Source: Singulisphaera sp. (GTDB taxonomy: Bacteria > Planctomycetota > Planctomycetia > Isosphaerales > Isosphaeraceae). From it: DNA of 37,789 bases. The notes below the pieces were generated by a model. That model saw only the letters and a list, made by a program, of their open reading frames with translations, ran no database searches and had not been told where the DNA came from. The stretch's first letter is position 1, and every line of letters starts with the position of its first letter. The position numbers were made by a program, and so were the translations under genes. The DNA is taken from assembly GCA_027451445.1 (NCBI GenBank), contig DAIDJG010000562.1, forward strand, positions 1 through 37,789, read 5' to 3'. Positions 1 to 9,521 of this stretch are shown piece by piece.

Positions 1-1224
1 TTTGCCTGGAAAAACCTGTTATCTCGCCCTTCGCGAACGGCTCTCGCAGTTCTCGGGCTGACCATTCCCGTCCTGGCGTTCCTCGGGCTTTTCAGCATTT
101 CCCGAGGCATACGCGATCTCATGGGCACAACTCTGAGTAAGATGCAGGGCTTGCAGGTCTTGCGAGAAACGGCGCCGAGCCCAGTGTTCAGCGATCTTCC
201 GGCCGATATGGGTGAGAAACTGCGCAACATTCCTGGTGCGCGCGTCGTTGCCCCGGAAGTCTGGAAGCTAGCCCCCACGGTCGATGGCCGGGGCGGGGTG
301 GCCTCGTTGGCATTTGGGCTACTGACTCGGCCGAGGGAGCAAGGACTTCGGAGTTTGACAAATACGATCATCATTGAAGGTCAAGACTTGCCGCAGCATC
401 TCAAGCTGAAGAGCGCGCTGTTTGCGATGTCGTTGCTGCCGAAAGAGCGCAACGGGGGACGCTTTCTCAACCTGTCGGATATCGGCAAGTACAACGTGGT
501 GATCAGCACCAAGATCGCGCGCGAGTTTCCCAACGCGGACGGTACTCCAAAGCGCGTCGGGCAGACTCTTCGCGTCGGTACGAGCGACTTTACCGTCATC
601 GGTATCTACGAGACGGGATCTGTCCTTCTCGATGTGACCCTGGTCATGGAGATCAGTGTCGCCCGCAAGGTACTCGGGGTCGCGGAGACCACCGTGTCCT
701 CTTACGACATCGAGCCGGTCGACATCACGGAGACCGACGCCTTGAGCGAAAGGATCATGACCGCGTTTCCGGAGGTGAAGGCGCAACGGATCAGCCAATT
801 TAATCTGACCGTGGGTGCGATCATGGGCAAGCTGGACACGTTTTTGCTGATGGCGGTCGGTCTTGCCTTGCTGGTTGGGGGAGTGGGGATCGCCAACACG
901 ATGCTGATGAGCACGATGGAGCGCTACGTTGAATTCGGCGTGATGCGTACCAACGGATGGACGAAGCGAAATATCCTTTCCCTCGTCACTGTGGAAAGCG
1001 CACTCCTGGGAGCGATCTCGGGGATCCTGGGCGGAGCGCTGGCGGTCGTGATCGTAATGGTTGCGAATCGGATGCTCTCGGAGTTTTCACTCGATCTGAG
1101 CCCCTGGCTCCTCATCACGAGTTTCGTGGTGGCATTGTTGATCGCGACATTGTCAGGCCTGTATCCGGCCTGGCGTGCTTCGCGTATGACGCCCATGGAC
1201 GCGATCCGCCACAGCGGATTGTAA
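1..1224 (+). CDS. ABC transporter permease, MacB/FtsX type (5' partial)
   Basis: Membrane subunit of a MacB/LolCE-type ABC system, probably exporting a substrate or extracting lipoproteins; the substrate is unknown. The frame is open from base 1 to the TAA at 1222-1224, so the true start lies before the window. The Met codon at 121 is not the start: codons 1-40 encode the classic first segment (AWKNLLSRPSRTALAVLG, then a hydrophobic stretch). Visible residues about 40-270 form the periplasmic MacB-core region. Three further membrane segments follow at about 280-302, 330-356 and 368-390, with the FtsX-typical 'GGVGIANTML' and the closing 'RMTPMDAIR'. The ATPase gene follows 32 nt downstream on the same strand, so the two are probably one operon. 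Family assignment is firm; the transported substrate cannot be read from the sequence. Confidence 0.92.
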   Translation, partial: FAWKNLLSRPSRTALAVLGLTIPVLAFLGLFSISRGIRDLMGTTLSKMQGLQVLRETAPSPVFSDLPADMGEKLRNIPGARVVAPEVWKLAPTVDGRGGVASLAFGLLTRPREQGLRSLTNTIIIEGQDLPQHLKLKSALFAMSLLPKERNGGRFLNLSDIGKYNVVISTKIAREFPNADGTPKRVGQTLRVGTSDFTVIGIYETGSVLLDVTLVMEISVARKVLGVAETTVSSYDIEPVDITETDALSERIMTAFPEVKAQRISQFNLTVGAIMGKLDTFLLMAVGLALLVGGVGIANTMLMSTMERYVEFGVMRTNGWTKRNILSLVTVESALLGAISGILGGALAVVIVMVANRMLSEFSLDLSPWLLITSFVVALLIATLSGLYPAWRASRMTPMDAIRHSGL

Positions 1225-1256
1225 TCCAGCGCGAGGTCTCGGCGTGAGGTTAGGCG

Positions 1257-1952
1257 ATGATCGAAGCTGCTGGTGTTCGCAAGACGTTTCGGGCCGGCGA
1301 CGAGACCGTCGACGCCTTGCGGGGCATCACCCTCCACATACCCCGCGGATCGTGCAGTTTCATCGTTGGACCCTCGGGTTCGGGCAAGAGCACGCTGTTG
1401 TATCTGATCGGCGCCCTCGATCGTCCCACCGCGGGGACCATTCGCGTCGACGGTGAAGAGATCACCGCGATGACCGAAGCGGAGCAGGACGCGTATCGGC
1501 GCAAAAAGGTCGGCTTCGTCTACCAGTCATTCAATCTGATCAGCAATCTTTCATGTATCGACAATGTCCTCTTGCCGTACATCCCGTCGGGCGTGACCGA
1601 CGAATTACGAGCCAGAGCCACAGCGCTTCTCTCGCAGGTCGGTATGGGCGACCGACTCAAGCACCGACCCAGTCAACTTTCCGGTGGCCAGCAGCAACGG
1701 GTCGCCATTGCCAGGGCCTTGATCAGGGAGCCACTTTTGATTCTGGCGGACGAGCCGACCGGCAACCTGGACCGTGCTGGCGGCGATGAAATCGTGAATC
1801 TTCTACGCGCCCGTCAACGAACCCTTGTGATCGTCACTCACGACCGGCGCTTCATCGCACCCGGCGACTTTGTGTTCGAGATCGAAGACGGGCTCCTCAA
1901 AGAGGGGACCGGAAAGCCGTTTCAGGTTCCAGACGTCGCTCCGGCAACCTAA
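1257..1952 (+). CDS. ABC transporter ATP-binding protein, LolD/MacB family
   Basis: Nucleotide-binding subunit that powers the upstream permease at the inner face of the cytoplasmic membrane. The 231-aa length is typical of stand-alone LolD/MacB-type ATPases. Visible motifs are Walker [10 protein letters not shown] (residues 38-46, Lys44), the Q-loop in 'VGFVYQSFN', the signature [15 protein letters not shown], Walker B '[13 protein letters not shown]' and the H-loop 'IVTHDRR'. All catalytic residues are present. The start is ATG at 1257; there is no strong Shine-Dalgarno sequence, which is common in this group. The stop TAA (1950-1952) overlaps the stop of the convergent DUF1552 gene, leaving no room for a separate terminator. 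Confidence 0.95.
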   Translation: MIEAAGVRKTFRAGDETVDALRGITLHIPRGSCSFIVGPSGSGKSTLLYLIGALDRPTAGTIRVDGEEITAMTEAEQDAYRRKKVGFVYQSFNLISNLSCIDNVLLPYIPSGVTDELRARATALLSQVGMGDRLKHRPSQLSGGQQQRVAIARALIREPLLILADEPTGNLDRAGGDEIVNLLRARQRTLVIVTHDRRFIAPGDFVFEIEDGLLKEGTGKPFQVPDVAPAT

Positions 1953-3262
1953 ATCTCCGCAAGGCGCTCGGTGGAATCCCCGAACCGATCGAGCCGCACG
2001 CCCATTTTGTCCATGAGCGAGAGATACAGGCTGCACATCTTGCGGTTAGGCTTGCCGAGGTAGTCGCGGATCCGGCCGGTCTCCACCTTCCCACCGCCTC
2101 GGCCGAGCATCACAACGGGCAACTGGTCGTTGTTGTGGCTGCCGGTCATCATGCTCGACAGAAACAGCAGCATCGAATTGTCGAGCAACGTGCGGTCCCC
2201 TTCCTGGACCTGGTCGAGTTTCTCGGCAACGTAAGCCACCTGCTTCGTGAAGAACTGATTCACCTTGAGCCAATCGGCCGTGTCCGAGTGCGAGAGCAGG
2301 TGATGGATCATGTAATCCACACCAAGATTAGGGAATCGGAGCGACGAATGGTCGTTGTTCAGTTTGAGCGTGCAAACCCGCGTGGTGTCCGTGCGGAACG
2401 CGAGCACGAGAATGTCGCACATCAAGCGCATGTGCTGGTCGATGTCCTGGGGGATGCCGTCGGCGGGACGCGGAGAGTCGGGCTTGAGGAGGGTCGGACG
2501 CCACCCCTGGAGGCGCCGGTCCTTGCCGGCCTGGTCGATGCGCTGTTCGACCTCGCGCACCGAAGCGAGGTAATCGTCGAGCCGGTGGCGATCCGAGTCG
2601 CTGATCTTCCCGCGCAGTCCTTTTGCCTCATCGAGGACCGCGTCGAGCACGCTCTTGTCCGCACGTCCAACCTCATCGCGGAACAGGCGGTCGAAGGCCA
2701 GCGCGGGGTAGAGCTCGAGCGGCGTCGGCGTCGAGGCCGAGCTCCACGAGATATGCGAGCTGTAGATCATCGAATAGTTCTTGTGGAGCGCGGCGATTGA
2801 AGGCTCGCAGCCCAGGACGAGGCTCGGCACCTTGGTCTGGTCAGCGAGCCGCTGCGCCACGAGCTGATCCATGCTGACGCCCGACCGGATCTCGCCGCCG
2901 CTGGCGAGATGAGCGCCGGTGAGCAGGTTGCCAGTCTGGCAACTGTGAATACCACCGATCAGCGCCTCGGCGTTATAGAGCCCTTTCAGAAAGAGAAGTT
3001 TGCGCCGGAACGGCTCGAACGGCTCCAGCACCTTGCCCAGTTCCATCGCGTCGCCTTCGCCCTTGGCCCACCATTCCTTGCTGTGGAAGCCGTTCCCCGC
3101 GAAGAAGCACGCGAACCGGACCGGCGGCTCGGACGACTCATGTTTGACCTCGGTGTCGCCCCATACCGGTACCGACTCCAGCCACGGCAACGCCATCGAC
3201 ACGCCGACTCCGCGCAAGAACGCACGTCGCGACAGGGGGTGGAACGGGACTGAAGCTCGCAT
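1949..3262 (-). CDS. DUF1552 family Tat-exported protein
   Basis: Exported protein of unknown biochemical function, from a family greatly expanded in Planctomycetes. It begins with a twin-arginine signal (SRRAFLRG at residues 11-18, then a hydrophobic segment ending near 'VPVWG'). The rest is a DUF1552 domain, recognised from 'FACFFAGNGFHSKEWW', 'LKGLYNAEALIGGIHSCQTG', 'SGVSMDQLVAQRL' and 'LGVDYMIHHLLSH'. The 437-aa length is normal for the family. The start ATG at 3262 has a good ribosome site, GGAGG 8 nt upstream. It lies 24 nt downstream of the DUF1592-type gene on the same strand, so the two are surely co-transcribed; this pairing is a known planctomycete arrangement. The Tat signal suggests folding, perhaps with a cofactor, before export. 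Confidence 0.92.
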   Translation of the reverse strand: MRASVPFHPLSRRAFLRGVGVSMALPWLESVPVWGDTEVKHESSEPPVRFACFFAGNGFHSKEWWAKGEGDAMELGKVLEPFEPFRRKLLFLKGLYNAEALIGGIHSCQTGNLLTGAHLASGGEIRSGVSMDQLVAQRLADQTKVPSLVLGCEPSIAALHKNYSMIYSSHISWSSASTPTPLELYPALAFDRLFRDEVGRADKSVLDAVLDEAKGLRGKISDSDRHRLDDYLASVREVEQRIDQAGKDRRLQGWRPTLLKPDSPRPADGIPQDIDQHMRLMCDILVLAFRTDTTRVCTLKLNNDHSSLRFPNLGVDYMIHHLLSHSDTADWLKVNQFFTKQVAYVAEKLDQVQEGDRTLLDNSMLLFLSSMMTGSHNNDQLPVVMLGRGGGKVETGRIRDYLGKPNRKMCSLYLSLMDKMGVRLDRFGDSTERLAEI

Positions 3263-3286
3263 GGCGATCCTCCAGAAATCGGTCGT

Positions 3287-6200
3287 TCATTCGTTCTCGA
3301 CAAACGCGCTGCCGCGGATCAGACGAAACTGTGGACTGGCGACGATCGCCTGTACCAGGGACGAGACGGGTGCCTTGCCATCGTTCACGGCGGCGACCAT
3401 CGCGTCAATCAACGGTTGGTCCGATAACGTGACTTCCCGGCCCAGGGCGTAACCGAGCAATCGTCGGCAGAACAGACGCGTAAATACGGTTCGCTTCTTC
3501 GTCAACAAATAATTCCGTAGCCCATCAATGCCTTCGAATTCCGTCCCATCGCGGAGAGTCGACCGGGAATCGAGCGGTAGCCCGCCCAGTTCCTTCTCGC
3601 GAAGCCGGCCGATCGGATCGTACTTCTCCAATGCGAATCCGAAGGGATCGATGCGCTGATGGCACACCGCGCATTCGGCGACGCTGGTATGCTTCAGAAC
3701 CAATTGCCGCATCGTGAGCCCGTCAGTGCCGCCCTCTTCCTCAGGCAAGCGCGGGACGTTGGCAGGAGGCCGCGGCAGCTTCTCGCCGAGCACGGTCTCG
3801 ACGACCCAATTGCCACGCAGTACGGGACTCGTCCGCGACGCCCCGGCCTGCGTCGTCAAGACGCTCGCGAGGCCCAGAATCCCGCCTCGCCCGTACTTTT
3901 TGATCCCGTGGACACGCCGCCACTCCGACCCTGTGACGCCCGGAATCCCGTAATGCTTGGCAAGCGCTTCATTGAGGAATGTGTAATCCGCGTCGAGGAT
4001 CTCCGTGACCGCGCGATCGCTCTGAAACAAATCCTGAAAGAACCGGATCGACTCCTCGTAGATCGCCCTCCGAAGCGTCTCATCGAACATGGGGAAGAGG
4101 CATTCGTTCTTCTCCTTGAGCTCATCGAAGCCTCGCACGTGAATCCACTGCGTGCCGAATTCAATGGCCAGATTTCGGACGCGGTCGTCCTTGAGCATCC
4201 TGCGCGTCTGTGCGGCGAGTTCCGCCGGATCATGGAGCCGCCCGGCGGCGGCTGCCTGGCGCAGGGGTTCATCAGGGACGCTGGACCAGAGGAAATAGCT
4301 GAGTCTCGCCGCGAGCTCCCAGTCATTCAAAGGACCGGGCGCGGTTCCCGGGGGCGCGGCTTCGATGTGGTAGAGGTAGGATGGTGAAACCAGAATCCGT
4401 TCCAGCACACCGCGGAAGGTGTCTTCATGCGACACCTTGTTCCGTCGCATCGCGTCATAGAGCCGGCGTAACTCCTGTCGCTCACTCTCCGACAGCGGGC
4501 GCCGGTAGGCACGCGCACAGAACTCGTGGAGGGCCTCAAACTGTCGCGGTGCGGCCGCTTCGAATTCCTTCTCGAACTCATCGGCTCTGCGCTTGAAAGG
4601 CTCGCGCTGACTCTCGAAATAGGCGAGCAATTCCTTGGGCTGATCCTGAGTCACAAAGCCGATGAAAAGAGGCAGGTACTCGTTTTCGACCACCGGGAAC
4701 CGGCTGATGAAACGATGCTCCTCCCAGAGTCGGTTGATATGACGTGTTTCGGCGTCGTCGAGGAACAGGCGGATCAGGGGTTCGTCTTCGCGATGGAAAC
4801 TTTTCAGACAGACGACTTCGTCTGTGGGGATCACATGCGGGAAGCACACGAACGGCGGGAATAAACGCCGATACTCCGCCAGCCCTGCGAGCCAGCGAGT
4901 GCGAGCAGCCCCCTCGGCGGCTGCCACCAGCGCCGATTTTCCGTCCCAGCGCGGTTCTCGAGGGGGCAGCGTTGAGGACAGAACGAATTGCACAATTCCC
5001 AACTGCGAGGCGTGCGTTCGTTTGCCATCAACGACGAACTCGAAATCCCGCAGAAGAGGCGCGGGCAACCGGAGTTCGACGACCTGATTGCACGGCAGAA
5101 TCAAATCGGACTCATCAGCCGCTTCAGCTCCCGTCGCGTTGCCAAACCGCGCTTTGTCCAATCCGTATTTGCCAGCCGGAGAGGGCGTCTTACGCACGTG
5201 TGCCAGGTCGAGGCCACGCATGAAGAGGCCGTCCATCGAGACGATGCTGTCATACAGTTTACGATCCGGGTGTTTCTCATCCTTCGGGCGCGGCCCCACG
5301 AGGAGAGCACGTACCTTGCTCGCGATTTCCTTCGCCGTGTCCTGCTTCTGGGGATCCGACGCCGCCTCGCGCCAACGGCCCAGGATCGAGTCCGCAGGGA
5401 TAGACGAGGAAGAAGACGTTCGCGATGGCCCTTTGACGAAGCTCCAGACGTCGCGATTGCCGAGTCCGTCGGCGTGGGGATTCCCGTCACCCACGCGGTC
5501 GGCGATGTCTTTGGCAAGGTCCCACGTACGATGCGGGTCCCCGGATTCGGAGATCGTTAGCGCAATTTCGGTCAGATCGCAAACGTGGTTTTTCTCTCGA
5601 GCATCCACCGCCAACAATACCACATCACCGGGTGCGACCTTCGTTTTCCTCAAAGGCGGTGTCGTTTCCTTGCCAAGATCGAGGCTACCGTCCGCCAAAA
5701 CGAACGCCTTGTCGCCCTTGCGGGTCCCCAGCCACCAGGCCACGCCGTTGCCGCACGCGGGGTGGGCATGAGCCACCTTGCACGTGATCTGCACTTCGGC
5801 TTCGATTGGACTTTTCCACGCAACGGCAACAAACTCCGAGGGTGTCGGATGGGCCGCAACGTGATGCGGCGAAACGCGCCCAGGGACCAGCTCGGCTTGA
5901 TCGGACGAGTTTGCGATGAGGACAGGAAGGTCCGCTCCTCGGGCTTTCCAGCCGTTGACGGCGGGCTTCTTCGGGAGCGGGTCGCTGAGCAACTCCAACG
6001 GCACTAGCGGTATCGGTTTCTCTACCGCGGATCTGTTGGCTTCCTTCGCGAACGGTTCCAGCGCCACGATGTCGAACCAACGCTGCAAGCAGATCGGGTC
6101 TAGCTCGTGCCTGGCGGCAAGCTCCGAAATCGGTCTATCGGGATTACTGGCGGCTTCGATCGCAACCGACAGGTAACGGTCCGTGTCATGAAAGACGTCG

Positions 6201-7447
6201 CGATAATCGATTTCATACTGCGGGCCGAATTTCGCGTAGTCACGAAGGAGCCGCGGAGGCCCGTCCTTGCGCTCGAAACGGGGTCGTTTCCAGACCACGC
6301 TCCCTGGCTCATCGCTGTTGGTCAGTTCCTGCGCGACGAGGTACAAGACCACGTCGGTCTCGCCCGGTTCCGCCTTGGGATTCGCTTTGAGCGTCAACGA
6401 CTCGACCAGCGACGGCTCGTTGGCGACTTGCCTGACCACGTTGCCATACCGGTAGCTGCCGATCGGCTGAAACCGCCACAACGCATCTTGCCACGCCGAT
6501 ACCTCATCGACCAGCAACCCCACATCGTCCGCCGAGGCATGTCGCCATCGCGACCGCAGCCGGCCGAGCGGGGCGAGCTCGCCGTCGGTGGTCAGCGCTT
6601 TGTAGAGCGTGGACAGGTACTTGGCACTGAGGTTCTCAGCCCGCGCCAACGACTCGATCGTCAGCTTCCCCGCCTCCAATTCGTCACGATGCCGCAACAT
6701 GCTCGAGACGTAAGGCTTGAGCGGCAGCCGGCCGTCTTCACCCGTATACTTCGCGTAGAATCTCCTCAGGCTGGCGACACTTTCATCCGTCCAATCGCGG
6801 CGCGTGCTTGTCGACGAGAAGCGAATGCCGTCGGGCAGAAGCACCGCGTGCGCCGCGATGTCCTTTGCGGCCTTCAAATACTTGCCAAGCAGCGTGGGCG
6901 ACATCCCGAGCGCCTCGGCGGCGTTGGTGAAGCCCTCCCCCGCGGCGCCATCCGCGGGGAATTCCCGGGTCGGTTTCAGATCGACCCCTGTGAGATCGCG
7001 AATCGTGGCGTCGTACTCGGCGTTGCTCAACCTCCGAAGTCCTGTGGGGCCCGGGTCACCCGACCTGGCCCGCGCTTCGAACGCCAGGAACTCGCGGACC
7101 CAGCCCAGCAGTCGTCCGCGCTCCTCGGCTGTGGGCTGCGGCTTCTTTGGGGGAGGCATCGCGCCCGATTCCAGCATCTCGATCATCGGCTCCCAGGGCT
7201 TGAGGTCGCCCCGGGCCGCTTCGATCGTGCGGAACCGCTCGAGGTCGAGGTCCCCCTTCTTGGTTTTCGCCGAGTGGCATGTGAGACAATATCGTTCCAG
7301 AACGGGACGAGCGTCTGTTCGGTATTGCTCGCTGAGCTTCGTCAGCGGCGCAGGATTCTCGTCCGCTCGAACGACCGGCAACGTAAGTAACGTCGGGAGT
7401 CCCACGGCCAGAAGCAGTCGTACCAATAAAGTCGCCGTGTTTCCCAT
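3287..7447 (-). CDS. Exported DUF1587/DUF1595/DUF1592/DUF1588/DUF1585 protein with cytochrome c-type motifs
   Basis: Very large (1386 aa) exported protein of the planctomycete 'PSCyt/DUF1592' group; function unknown, a redox role is inferred. It has a Sec signal peptide (residues 1-28). A heme-binding-type CLTCH motif lies at 54-58. A DUF1587 region follows at about 135-200 ('LRRLSNAEYDATIRDLTGVDL'). DUF1595 lies around 970-1030 ('FCARAYRRPLSESERQELRRLY') and DUF1592 just after it ('DWELAARLSYFLWSSVPDEPL'). DUF1588 then follows ('RGGILGLASVLTTQAGASRTSPVLRG' in part) with a second CAVCH at 1259-1263, and DUF1585 ends the protein ('RTVFTRLFCRRLLGYALGRE'). The central residues of roughly 210-960 contain no domain I recognise and make it longer than usual members. 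Start ATG 7447 has only a weak AGGA upstream. It heads the two-gene unit with the DUF1552 gene. Confidence 0.9.
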   Translation of the reverse strand: MGNTATLLVRLLLAVGLPTLLTLPVVRADENPAPLTKLSEQYRTDARPVLERYCLTCHSAKTKKGDLDLERFRTIEAARGDLKPWEPMIEMLESGAMPPPKKPQPTAEERGRLLGWVREFLAFEARARSGDPGPTGLRRLSNAEYDATIRDLTGVDLKPTREFPADGAAGEGFTNAAEALGMSPTLLGKYLKAAKDIAAHAVLLPDGIRFSSTSTRRDWTDESVASLRRFYAKYTGEDGRLPLKPYVSSMLRHRDELEAGKLTIESLARAENLSAKYLSTLYKALTTDGELAPLGRLRSRWRHASADDVGLLVDEVSAWQDALWRFQPIGSYRYGNVVRQVANEPSLVESLTLKANPKAEPGETDVVLYLVAQELTNSDEPGSVVWKRPRFERKDGPPRLLRDYAKFGPQYEIDYRDVFHDTDRYLSVAIEAASNPDRPISELAARHELDPICLQRWFDIVALEPFAKEANRSAVEKPIPLVPLELLSDPLPKKPAVNGWKARGADLPVLIANSSDQAELVPGRVSPHHVAAHPTPSEFVAVAWKSPIEAEVQITCKVAHAHPACGNGVAWWLGTRKGDKAFVLADGSLDLGKETTPPLRKTKVAPGDVVLLAVDAREKNHVCDLTEIALTISESGDPHRTWDLAKDIADRVGDGNPHADGLGNRDVWSFVKGPSRTSSSSSIPADSILGRWREAASDPQKQDTAKEIASKVRALLVGPRPKDEKHPDRKLYDSIVSMDGLFMRGLDLAHVRKTPSPAGKYGLDKARFGNATGAEAADESDLILPCNQVVELRLPAPLLRDFEFVVDGKRTHASQLGIVQFVLSSTLPPREPRWDGKSALVAAAEGAARTRWLAGLAEYRRLFPPFVCFPHVIPTDEVVCLKSFHREDEPLIRLFLDDAETRHINRLWEEHRFISRFPVVENEYLPLFIGFVTQDQPKELLAYFESQREPFKRRADEFEKEFEAAAPRQFEALHEFCARAYRRPLSESERQELRRLYDAMRRNKVSHEDTFRGVLERILVSPSYLYHIEAAPPGTAPGPLNDWELAARLSYFLWSSVPDEPLRQAAAAGRLHDPAELAAQTRRMLKDDRVRNLAIEFGTQWIHVRGFDELKEKNECLFPMFDETLRRAIYEESIRFFQDLFQSDRAVTEILDADYTFLNEALAKHYGIPGVTGSEWRRVHGIKKYGRGGILGLASVLTTQAGASRTSPVLRGNWVVETVLGEKLPRPPANVPRLPEEEGGTDGLTMRQLVLKHTSVAECAVCHQRIDPFGFALEKYDPIGRLREKELGGLPLDSRSTLRDGTEFEGIDGLRNYLLTKKRTVFTRLFCRRLLGYALGREVTLSDQPLIDAMVAAVNDGKAPVSSLVQAIVASPQFRLIRGSAFVENE

Positions 7448-7571
7448 GAACTTACATCCTGGCTGAGAGGTCGTTTCTATCGCGGCTCTATCCTAACAGA
7501 TCGCCCATCCCGCTTCACCCAGTCCGCCGGATGCCACACTCTGGTTATCCTGACCCAGGTCGAGTCAAATG

Positions 7572-7588
7572 GGATTTGCGTCAAATCC
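7572..7588. promoter_or_regulatory. Perfect 7-bp dyad upstream of kinase gene
   Basis: GGATTTG and CAAATCC are separated by CGT, giving a perfect 17-bp dyad that ends 23 nt before the kinase start at 7612. A nearby second copy of 'gtcaaat' (7564-7570) gives an extra half-site. It lies in the divergent region between the DUF1592 gene and the kinase gene, so it could be an operator or a small 5' hairpin covering the start. No recognisable -10/-35 pair was found beside it. Function is inference. Confidence 0.35.
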
Positions 7589-7611
7589 ATCCATTCGAAT
7601 GCGAATTTTCC

Positions 7612-9336
7612 ATGAGCCACCCTTTCGATTCTGACCGATCCTTCGATCCTTCCACCGACCGCACCTCGGCGACCTGGGTCGCTGTGTCCGACTCCATGCC
7701 GACGATCGTTGCTTCGCCTCCGCCCGTGATCCATCGAGTGTTCGACGACGACACAGATCGTTTCCGGATCCCGGTCGTAATCACGTCTGAGGCCGAACCG
7801 GATCCGGCGGCCGAAGCGAACCGGTTACTCCAGTTGCGGGTGCGCGCGGCATGTCTGGCGCTGGGGGCAACCCATGTCGCAGGTCTGCTCGGCAAGCTTG
7901 TGTTTGTCTGGCCAGCGATGGTCTGGATCTTCCCTGTGCTGATGATTGGATTACTGAGCGCGTTGGTGGTGGCCTTGAGACGTTCGCGACGCTTTTCGAC
8001 CTTCCAACTTCGGCAGATCGAGCTCGCCGTCTTCGGCCTCTCCGTCGCGTACATCGCCATTCAACAGGATTGCTCGCTTCGCTATTGGACCCGGCGAGGC
8101 GGGAACGTTTGGGCGCTCGACTGCATCGACATCGCGCTGATCGCCTCCGTGGTGCAGATGCTCTTCTACGGGATGGTCATTCCGAACACCTGGCGCCGTG
8201 CCGCCTTGATCGTGCCGGCGACGTTTCTCGTGCCGTTGACAACGCTTGGGGTGAGGTTGGCGATCGACCCGGGAATGTTCCAGGCGGTTCGCTCGGTCGT
8301 CACGATCGAGTGGTTTGGTGCCTGCCTCCTCGCGGCGCTCGCCACGGCGGTGCTTACCCTCTACGGAATCCACACCGTCCACGGCTTACGAGCGGAGCTG
8401 ATCCGAACTCGAGTTCTCGCGCGTTACCGGCTGGGCGACCAGATTGGCTCGGGAGGAATGGGCGATGTCTTCCAGGCCGAGCACGTCCTCATGAAACGGC
8501 CCTGCGCAATCAAGTTGATTCGTCGCGAATTCCTGAGCGAACCGACCGCGGTCGTTCGCTTCGCGCGCGAGGTGCACGCGACCTCGACTCTGACGCACCC
8601 CAACACGATTGAAATCTACGACTATGGCCGGACGGCTGACGGCCGCCTCTACTACGTGATGGAGTATCTCCACGGATTGAATCTGCAAACACTCGTCGAG
8701 CACTATGGTCCGCTTCCGCCCGGCCGGGTCATCTACTTTCTGCGCCAGGCTTGCGGAGCCCTGGCTGAAGCCCATGACCTCGGGATCATTCACCGCGATC
8801 TGAAACCCGCGAACCTTTTTGCTGCGAAGCTCGGTGGACTTTCCGACTTTCTCAAAGTGCTCGACTTCGGGCTCGCCAAGCTGCTCGAACCGCCTCCCGG
8901 TGGTGTCGAACCCAGCGCTCAGGGGAAGGTCCGCGGTACCCCCGCATTCATGGCCCCCGAACAGGTTCTGGGCGATGCCAAGCTCGATGGTCGAGCGGAC
9001 CTGTACGCACTGGGATGTGTTGGCTATTACCTGCTCACTGGTCATCCGCCGTTCACAGAGCGGAGCCGGGTCGACGTGCTCATCGCGCAGGTCCGCGACC
9101 CCGTGGCTCCGCTTTCCGAAGTCAAGCGCGATGTCCCGGCCGATCTCGGCGACGTGATCATGAAGTGCCTGGCGAAGTCCCCGACAGACCGTTACCCGGA
9201 CGCCCGAGCGCTTTCCCAGGCGCTGGCAAGTTGCAACACGGCCGTCATGTGGAACGCCGATCGAGCCACATCCTGGTGGGAGTTGAATGGCCCCGGTTCG
9301 GTGGTCGACGGTAGGGACTCACACTCGAGTGATTGA
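7612..9336 (+). CDS. Membrane-anchored Ser/Thr protein kinase
   Basis: Hanks-type kinase that phosphorylates Ser/Thr in unidentified partners. I place the start at ATG 7612 (574 aa, MSHPFDSDRS), because the upstream ATG at 7531 would add 27 residues unlike the rest and cover a dyad. After a polar N-terminus of about 65 residues, residues about 75-255 contain roughly six hydrophobic segments. The kinase domain then runs from about 271 to 545: glycine loop GSGGMG (279-284), catalytic Lys301 in 'CAIKLI', HRDLKPAN with Asp396, DFG with Asp418, and APEQ. All active residues are present. Most bacterial kinases of this type have the kinase first and the membrane segment afterwards; here the order is reversed and the membrane part is polytopic, suggesting a membrane sensor. 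Its target is unknown. Confidence 0.9.
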   Translation: MSHPFDSDRSFDPSTDRTSATWVAVSDSMPTIVASPPPVIHRVFDDDTDRFRIPVVITSEAEPDPAAEANRLLQLRVRAACLALGATHVAGLLGKLVFVWPAMVWIFPVLMIGLLSALVVALRRSRRFSTFQLRQIELAVFGLSVAYIAIQQDCSLRYWTRRGGNVWALDCIDIALIASVVQMLFYGMVIPNTWRRAALIVPATFLVPLTTLGVRLAIDPGMFQAVRSVVTIEWFGACLLAALATAVLTLYGIHTVHGLRAELIRTRVLARYRLGDQIGSGGMGDVFQAEHVLMKRPCAIKLIRREFLSEPTAVVRFAREVHATSTLTHPNTIEIYDYGRTADGRLYYVMEYLHGLNLQTLVEHYGPLPPGRVIYFLRQACGALAEAHDLGIIHRDLKPANLFAAKLGGLSDFLKVLDFGLAKLLEPPPGGVEPSAQGKVRGTPAFMAPEQVLGDAKLDGRADLYALGCVGYYLLTGHPPFTERSRVDVLIAQVRDPVAPLSEVKRDVPADLGDVIMKCLAKSPTDRYPDARALSQALASCNTAVMWNADRATSWWELNGPGSVVDGRDSHSSD

Positions 9337-9358
9337 CCGCACAGATTCGCCCCGCAAC

Positions 9359-9395
9359 TTGCGTATCGTATTTAACAGATGTTCCGATTACGCAA
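9359..9395. repeat. 7-bp inverted repeat after kinase gene
   Basis: TTGCGTA (9359-9365) and TACGCAA (9389-9395) are perfect complements with a 23-nt AT-rich spacer. It begins 22 nt after the kinase stop and lies 127 nt before the next gene. It has no T-run, so it is a poor intrinsic terminator; an operator for the downstream gene is equally possible. Confidence 0.3.
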
Positions 9396-9521
9396 ATCGT
9401 TGGAAGGGGTCGCGGCTAACTGTGTGTCTGGGGTTTCAGCGAGTGAAAGGGATCGGTCGATCAATACTGCGAACGTCCGCAATGGGCACTCCGCCGAGGA
9501 TTCCGGCGCTGGGGCAAGGCC

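Noticed and set aside
6107-7390. Long plus-strand open frame opposite the DUF1592 gene
   Set aside because: It is antisense to a gene with clear domains, has no ribosome site and no recognisable motif, and is expected from GC-rich codon bias.
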